Assembly: GCA_021792115.1 (NCBI GenBank)
Contig: JAJYVI010000009.1
Location: forward strand, 1-17,721
Direction of reading: 5' to 3'
Length of the DNA: 17,721 bases
Source: Microcaldota archaeon
GTDB lineage: Archaea; Micrarchaeota; Micrarchaeia; Micrarchaeales; Micrarchaeaceae
Part shown: in pieces, positions 14,160-17,721 of the stretch
Position numbering within the stretch: position 1 is the first letter of the stretch
Layout: each line of letters starts with the position of its first letter
Notes under the pieces: generated by a model
What the model was told of the DNA's origin: nothing
The model's database searches: none
The model's input: the letters and a program-made list of their open reading frames with translations, nothing else
Position numbers and translations under genes: made by a program

Positions 14160-14492
14160 TCATTTTATTACTTTATGAATATACTCTTTGTTTGCTATAT
14201 TGCATGATATTATCTGCTTTTTGTATGACTCTATGTTATCTACTATACTATTTACTGTCTGCTTCACGTCTTTATTAATTCTGTAAACATGTTTTGTTCC
14301 TTCCTTCTTTACATTTACGAATCCGCAGTTCAATAGGCACTGCATATGATGAGATACATTGCTCTGCTCAATTCCTGTTATTTCAACTATTTCGCTTACA
14401 TTCAAGTCGTGTTTTGCCAGGGTGCTAAGTATGCTGAATCTGCTGTAATCCCCCAGTGCATAGAAGAATGCCTTGAATTCAAATTTGTCCAT
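14160..14492 (-). CDS. ArsR-family regulator of the mer operon
   Basis: A 110-aa winged-helix repressor of the ArsR/SmtB type. It has FFYALGDYSRFSILSTLAKH, helix-turn-helix VSEIVEITGIEQSNVSHHMQ, then CLLNCGFVNVKKEGTKHVYRI for the recognition-helix end and wing. Cys52 and Cys56 at the end of the recognition helix and Cys97 near the C-terminus are candidate thiol ligands. The ELCxC site of classic ArsR is absent. Archaeal mer operons are known to use ArsR-type regulators. Its position between the thioredoxin-fold gene and merA, starting directly at the former's stop (TAA-ATG) and overlapping the possible first ATG of merA, makes Hg(II) sensing the best inference. GTGAT lies in the end of the preceding gene as ribosome site. 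Confidence 0.8.
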   Translation of the reverse strand: MDKFEFKAFFYALGDYSRFSILSTLAKHDLNVSEIVEITGIEQSNVSHHMQCLLNCGFVNVKKEGTKHVYRINKDVKQTVNSIVDNIESYKKQIISCNIANKEYIHKVIK

Positions 14493-15068
14493 TTAATCAC
14501 TAGTTTTGTTTATGGCTCCTTCAAGCTGTGCAAGAGTCAATTCAGGCGATCCGTTTATATACAGCACAGTGCCATTTTTTGAAATAAGATAATAAATATC
14601 AAGATACGCCTTTGGGTCGTAAGCTGCCGTCATATTATATCCTGCAAGCGCAGGAACCAGTACTTTGTTAGAATAAGCATTTGGTGCATAGGAATCAATA
14701 AATCCTGTTATTGGTGGTCCGCTATATCCCAAATCTTTGTAAAGTTCAAGTTCAATAATTTTAACTCCATGCTGCTCAAAAAATTTGTAATTCAGGTTTA
14801 TTGCCTCATTGCCTTGCGCGCATGATGAACACCATGTCGCTACAAACCATAGTACCACTGGATGGCCTCTGTATGCAGATAAATTTATGATAGACCCATT
14901 GCCTATAATAAAATTATAATTCGGCGCTAATGATCCTATACTGATATTTTGTGTGGCCGAATTTTTGCTTTTTTGATTATAATTCATAAACAACAGTGCT
15001 AAAATAACTACAATAATTACTGCAGCCAGTGCTGCAATACCCAATACTGTTAGCTTCTTTGTTTTCAT
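14493..15068 (-). CDS. Membrane-anchored TlpA/ResA-like thioredoxin-fold protein
   Basis: A 191-aa protein with an N-terminal membrane anchor (KLTVLGIAALAAVIIVVILA, about 5-28) and an outward-facing thioredoxin fold. The start of the domain, IGSLAPNYNFIIGNG, and LSAYRGHPVVLWFVATWCSSC are typical of TlpA/ResA/AhpC-TSA proteins. The active site is WCSSC (79-83). The rest departs from standard TlpA: a stretch with YKDLGYSGPPITGFIDSYAP resembles the peroxiredoxin-like middle, and DIYYLISKNGTVLYINGSPE is the usual late beta-hairpin. It probably reduces extracytoplasmic disulfides or handles Hg-thiols. ATG 15068 overlaps the upstream stop as ATGA, preferred over ATG 15086. Encoded between the MerT-like and ArsR genes. 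Confidence 0.72.
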   Translation of the reverse strand: MKTKKLTVLGIAALAAVIIVVILALLFMNYNQKSKNSATQNISIGSLAPNYNFIIGNGSIINLSAYRGHPVVLWFVATWCSSCAQGNEAINLNYKFFEQHGVKIIELELYKDLGYSGPPITGFIDSYAPNAYSNKVLVPALAGYNMTAAYDPKAYLDIYYLISKNGTVLYINGSPELTLAQLEGAINKTSD

Positions 15069-15577
15069 TTTTTCACTATGCAACATTTGTTAATATTGAT
15101 TGAGACTAAAAAAATACTTAATAAAAAGAGAATTAATGAGGCAATAATAAACAACACTTCATAAGTTGCGAATGGTCCCTGGAGCATGCCTGTTGCTCCT
15201 ATTATTGTGGTGGTTGATGCTCCAAAAGTAGCCAAAAGTGCAGGTATGACAGGTGTACAGCAAAGGCTGCTAGGAAGTATCGCCATTATTATAGCTCCAA
15301 GACTTATTTTTTCGCTTAATGAGACTCTATTTGCAAATGCAAAAGCATTCATTATCAAAGAAAGCGCAAGAAGTATGCTTATCACTGCAGCTGTAATCAA
15401 TGAATAAATGTTTAATCCTAATATTATTTTTGGGTGTGGCAAATTTAATGAAGAGCTAGAAAGCAGATAAGAGTAGCCAAGAAATGATAATGAAGCTATC
15501 ACTAAAAATGCTATGAGGTATATCTTAGAATCTAATACAAGCCTGATTGCACTTATTATTCTATTCCAGTTATGCAT
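15065..15577 (-). CDS. MerT-like mercury transport membrane protein
   Basis: About 170 aa with four hydrophobic helices. The third carries SSLCCTPVIPALLATFGAS, a vicinal Cys106-Cys107 followed by Pro and a Gly end. This is the pattern of MerT's Hg-binding helix (STCC-x-x-P...LG). A second CC pair (Cys165-Cys166) lies in the C-terminal INKCCIVKK, reminiscent of MerT's later cysteines. First gene of the mer operon, overlapping the next by ATGA. Hg(II) import toward MerA is inferred from the motif and context; overall similarity to bacterial MerT is not obvious by eye. Start: a TATA-like element (15597-15606) predicts a leaderless message from ATG 15577; ATG 15598 and 15616 are also in frame (up to 183 aa). 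Confidence 0.6.
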   Translation of the reverse strand: MHNWNRIISAIRLVLDSKIYLIAFLVIASLSFLGYSYLLSSSSLNLPHPKIILGLNIYSLITAAVISILLALSLIMNAFAFANRVSLSEKISLGAIIMAILPSSLCCTPVIPALLATFGASTTTIIGATGMLQGPFATYEVLFIIASLILFLLSIFLVSININKCCIVKK

Positions 15578-15596
15578 AATATATGAATAGCCAATC

Positions 15597-15606
15597 ATAT
15601 TTATAA
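15597..15606 (-). promoter_or_regulatory. TATA box of the mer operon
   Basis: The minus strand reads TTATAAATAT. Standard spacing puts the transcription start at or next to ATG 15577, so the first gene is probably leaderless. Confidence 0.45.
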
Positions 15607-15630
15607 TATTTTGCATAAATACCTAGGAAT

Positions 15631-15649
15631 TGCTAAGTACTCGATAGCA
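15631..15649. promoter_or_regulatory. Candidate operator upstream of the mer promoter
   Basis: TGCTA and TAGCA form an inverted repeat separated by nine bases, 25 bases upstream of the TATA element. The operon encodes an ArsR regulator, whose family binds such dyads, so this is a plausible operator. The arms are short. Confidence 0.3.
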
Positions 15650-15849
15650 CATTCTCTATGTATATTATAGTTTTTATGGTAATAACAGGGACTTCATTTT
15701 CCCAAACCTAATTAGCCATTTATAAAAGGTATGTGTGCTACACTAATAATAGCGCAATACTGTCTGCAATAGTAACTGTAGCCTTACTATTCAGTGGCAA
15801 GTATCAACTTAAAGGCTTATAGTTGAACAATGCAATATTGCTTAACTTT

Positions 15850-16830
15850 TTACTTTTTATTTTTAGGTCTAATTATCTGCATAAGTGATCCAACTAAGAT
15901 AACTAGAAATATTATAGTCAGGCATATATATAGAAATAATGAAACTGCTTTGAACGGGCTAAAAAAATTAGATAGAGCAATAGTACCTAAAGTGAATGCA
16001 GCAGTAGGGAATACATAGCTCCACCAGCTTATCTGAAATTTGAAGCCTGATTTAAGGTATCTTCCAAAGAAAAGCGTATTTATGAATATTGCCCATATCC
16101 CGAATCCCCACAAAATTGCACCTATTGTAGCTCCTAGGGGGTTTAGGTTTACGCCAAACATGGTTCCTGCATAATTAGATATTCTTATAGAATCTACAAT
16201 CAATATCCCGATAGGCGCTAAAAGTAGGTAATTAGTAGGTGCAAGTTCCACAGGCGGTAATGTATGACTAATTAATCTGAAAAATAGCATGCTAAGAATC
16301 AGCAGGAACAACACAGCACCTATTCCGAAAAAAAGTAGTCCTATAATCATAGTAATTGGGCTAACAGGGTACAAAAACACTGCATAAGTGACAAGAATTG
16401 TAGCTACTGGCGTGATGAACCATCCTCCATGCATCTGGTCAAATTTAATCTTCGTGTCCGAGAAAAAATAATATGGTATGTAGACTGCAAGGATAAAAAT
16501 TAAACCTGCGCCATAGATAAGTAGACCCAAGTCAATGATGCGCGGAATCAAATTCCAGCCTAGAATTGCCAAAATTAATGCTGAGATTGGTTGGAGAGCA
16601 TAGAAATTTCCTAGCAAGTGATGCTTTAGCTCAGCTTTAACAATTTCTGGGTGGAGAACAATCTTGATAAGGAATATCGCAGAAAATAACAAGAAGAAAA
16701 ATGCTAGAATACCTGTCAAAGGGAGCACAAGGAATGGGAGGAAGGCTCTAGACGCCAAGACAAATCCACCTGTTCCTAGAATTGATCCAAAAGACATTAC
16801 AGAAAATTTACTCGTGTTCAAATGTAACAC
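15850..16830 (-). CDS. TDT-family (TehA/SLAC1-like) transporter
   Basis: A 326-aa integral membrane protein with about ten helices in the TDT (tellurite-resistance/dicarboxylate transporter) pattern. The first helix has MSFGSILGTGGFVLASR (12-28). HGGWFITPVA (134-143) matches the conserved H-x-x-W-x-x-P-P block, and WWSYVFPTAAFTLGT (269-283) the W-x-x-x-F-P block. Relatives carry dicarboxylates, sulfite or anions, or give tellurite resistance. The substrate here is unknown. It directly follows a CxC ArsR regulator: the regulator's TAA abuts this GTG start, so the two are one operon. A metal- or metalloid-linked export role is therefore inferred. An in-frame ATG at 16797 would delete part of helix 1 and is less likely. 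No ribosome site is visible; coupling is likely. Confidence 0.78.
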   Translation of the reverse strand: MLHLNTSKFSVMSFGSILGTGGFVLASRAFLPFLVLPLTGILAFFFLLFSAIFLIKIVLHPEIVKAELKHHLLGNFYALQPISALILAILGWNLIPRIIDLGLLIYGAGLIFILAVYIPYYFFSDTKIKFDQMHGGWFITPVATILVTYAVFLYPVSPITMIIGLLFFGIGAVLFLLILSMLFFRLISHTLPPVELAPTNYLLLAPIGILIVDSIRISNYAGTMFGVNLNPLGATIGAILWGFGIWAIFINTLFFGRYLKSGFKFQISWWSYVFPTAAFTLGTIALSNFFSPFKAVSLFLYICLTIIFLVILVGSLMQIIRPKNKK

Positions 16831-17109
16831 TTATTTATTATTAATACTAAAATCATTTTTAAACAGCTGCAGAGCGCGCCTATCTTTTATCCTGTAAATT
16901 ATTTTTTTTCCTTCCCTTTTGTTAGAAAGTATGCCTGCTTTAGTAAGGTATTTAAGCTGTAATGATATTGTTGGCTGCGCGCGCTTTACAAGCTTAGGCA
17001 GTTCACATGCGCATTTTTCATGCTCTGCGAGGACTGAAACTATTTTGTATCTTGTTCTGTCCCCTAATGCCTTGAAAAACTTATACTCATATTGTTGGTT
17101 ATTGCTCAT
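16831..17109 (-). CDS. ArsR-family metal/metalloid-sensing repressor
   Basis: A 92-aa ArsR/SmtB winged-helix protein. It has YKFFKALGDRTRYKIVSVLA, then the sensor helix EKCACELPKLV with Cys33 and Cys35 (the C-x-C of the ELCxC-type thiol site used for As(III), Cd(II) or Pb(II)). The recognition helix is AQPTISLQLKYLTKAGI, and the wing is NKREGKKIIYRI. Binding of the ion at the cysteines should release DNA. It is the first gene of a two-gene operon with the TDT transporter and probably represses its own promoter. It differs from the mer-operon ArsR, which lacks CxC. A TATA-like stretch (17131-17140) about 28 bases upstream suggests a leaderless start at ATG 17109. Confidence 0.85.
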   Translation of the reverse strand: MSNNQQYEYKFFKALGDRTRYKIVSVLAEHEKCACELPKLVKRAQPTISLQLKYLTKAGILSNKREGKKIIYRIKDRRALQLFKNDFSINNK

Positions 17110-17130
17110 AAAACATATTTATGAATATAA

Positions 17131-17165
17131 ATATATAAATAAGTTACTGATTATGTACTACTTAT
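17131..17165. promoter_or_regulatory. Promoter and candidate operator of the ArsR-TDT operon
   Basis: A TATA-like run for the minus-strand operon (17131-17140) overlaps a dyad: ATAAGT (17139-17144) and ACTTAT (17160-17165), spaced 15 bases. ArsR/SmtB operators are imperfect dyads at the promoter, so autoregulation is likely. The site is also immediately upstream of the DsrE-like gene on the other strand. Confidence 0.4.
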
Positions 17166-17180
17166 AAATTATACTGCGAT

Positions 17181-17522
17181 ATGGTGGCAAAAATGAATGG
17201 AAAAATAGCAATAATAATAGCTTCTGATTGGAACCAAAAGTTAAAAGTTACTTCTGCATTACATCTAGCTAAGAGAATATATGATGTAAAGAAATAGAAT
17301 AATATTGATGTACTTGAAATATTTCTTTATTCAGGTGGCGCAAAACTCCTGCAATCATTACCTAAAGATTTTGCAAATACTCTTGAAGAACTAAAGCAGA
17401 GCAATATCATTGTGAAGGTATGCACAACAGAAGCAAAACTGTGGAGCCTTGATGAAAATGCAAGAAAATATGGAGTATCCATTGAATTTGCAAGAAATGT
17501 ATTTTCAAGATATGCAAAGTAA
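17181..17522 (+). pseudogene. DsrE-like protein with in-frame TAG
   Basis: One continuous frame of 113 codons, broken only by TAG at 17295-17297 (codon 39). Before it: MVAKMNGKIAIIIASDWNQK...AKRIYDVKK. After it: NNIDVLEIFLYSGGAKLLQS...IIVKVCTTEA...KYGVSIEFARNVFSRYAK, ending TAA. This is the DsrE/DsrF-like fold: a beta strand with small residues, a helix, an F/LxxGGAKLL loop, then a Cys at the end of the IxVKVC strand, the position of the sulfur-carrying or conserved cysteine. Such proteins relay sulfur or act in thiol metabolism. Everything except the TAG looks intact, so the nonsense change is recent, or it is read through. TAG ends at least three other genes here, so general recoding is unlikely. 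A second start is ATG 17193. Confidence 0.65.
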
Positions 17523-17629
17523 GGATTTAGTATTTTAACAATTTGATGAGAAAGAATATTGAAAATTCAGCTTCGACAAGATCTGATTTTATCTTTCAAA
17601 TACTAAGTCTGCTTTCTATCGGTCTATTA

Positions 17630-17701
17630 CGCCCGAAGCAGGGATCGAACCTGCGACCTACTGGTTAACAGCCAGCCGCTCTACCACTGAGCTACCCGGG
17701 C
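17630..17701 (-). tRNA. tRNA-Asn (GTT)
   Basis: A complete 72-base cloverleaf. The acceptor GCCCGGG pairs with TTCGGGC (two G-U), with discriminator G. The D arm is GCTC...GAGC. The anticodon stem GCTGG/CCAGT encloses loop CTGTTAA, anticodon GTT. The T arm GCAGG-TTCGATC-CCTGC is perfect. No intron, and CCA is not encoded (TAATAG follows). It is transcribed leftward, so its 3' end faces the accessory region. Confidence 0.96.
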
Positions 17702-17721
17702 ATTGTGAAGAAACTGAAAGG

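Noticed and set aside
15650..15849. Possible remnant reading frame (LPLNSKATVTIADSIALLLV on the minus strand)
   Set aside because: Only about 21 codons, no start and no recognisable family; not enough to call a gene or pseudogene.
17295..17297. Genome-wide TAG recoding (pyrrolysine)
   Set aside because: TAG is the natural stop of merA, the phosphotransferase and the 94-aa gene in this window, and no pyl genes are visible. Local read-through stays open.
17630..17701. tRNA-Asn as an integration site for the accessory region
   Set aside because: I could not find a second copy of the tRNA 3' end elsewhere in the window, and there is no integrase.
1..17721. CRISPR array, transposase or rRNA
   Set aside because: No regularly spaced repeats, no transposase or integrase motifs and no rRNA sequence seen on either strand.

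Overview
The window (about 17.7 kb, AT-rich) reads as archaeal chromosome. TATA-box promoters sit about 22-30 bp upstream of starts, several transcripts look leaderless or have very short leaders, ribosome sites are of the GGTGAT type, the histidyl-tRNA synthetase has archaeal-style motifs, and the tRNA gene does not encode CCA. Gene content (VKOR, GH15 glucoamylase, compact genes, many orphan small ORFs, mer genes) would suit a small-genome acidophile such as an ARMAN-type/DPANN or Thermoplasmatales-related lineage. That placement is inference only.

Layout. 1-5.3 kb: a NicO/UreH-like metal transporter (-), a VKOR-family redox membrane protein (+), a two-domain AAA ATPase whose first domain looks catalytically dead (+), and a GH15 glucoamylase-like enzyme (-). 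5.3-8.0 kb: an accessory stretch of orphan small genes. It holds a 51-aa protein, repeated hairpins, a 94-aa protein lying between imperfect inverted repeats, a 99-aa protein, a winged-helix regulator with a strong terminator, and several minus-strand micro-ORFs. 7.6-10.6 kb: two 142-bp direct repeats (2 mismatches) bracket a PEP-synthase-like phosphotransferase with an unrecognised C-terminal half and a frameshifted winged-helix gene. A 21-bp imperfect inverted repeat also bounds this unit, which looks like an acquired or mobilised cassette. 10.7-12.7 kb: thioredoxin (-) and hisS (+), diverging from a 331-bp spacer. 12.7-15.6 kb: a compact four-gene mercury-type operon (-): MerT-like membrane protein, membrane-anchored thioredoxin-fold protein, ArsR-family regulator and MerA. 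The genes overlap or abut at every junction. 15.8-17.1 kb: a CxC-containing ArsR regulator and a TDT/TehA-family transporter as a second operon (-). 17.2-17.7 kb: a DsrE-like gene split by one in-frame TAG, then tRNA-Asn(GTT) (-).

How they fit together. The right half is a metal/redox stress region. In the mer operon the MerT-like protein would bring in Hg(II), MerA would reduce it, the ArsR protein would sense it, and the thioredoxin-fold protein may keep thiols reduced outside the membrane. The second ArsR-TDT pair is an independent metal- or metalloid-sensed transport module. The best candidate for something undescribed is the repeat-bracketed phosphotransferase unit at 7.6-10.6 kb, with its duplicated micro-ORF. 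Several genes (7718-7871, 10271-10461, 17181-17522) are visibly broken, so this is also a region of gene decay.
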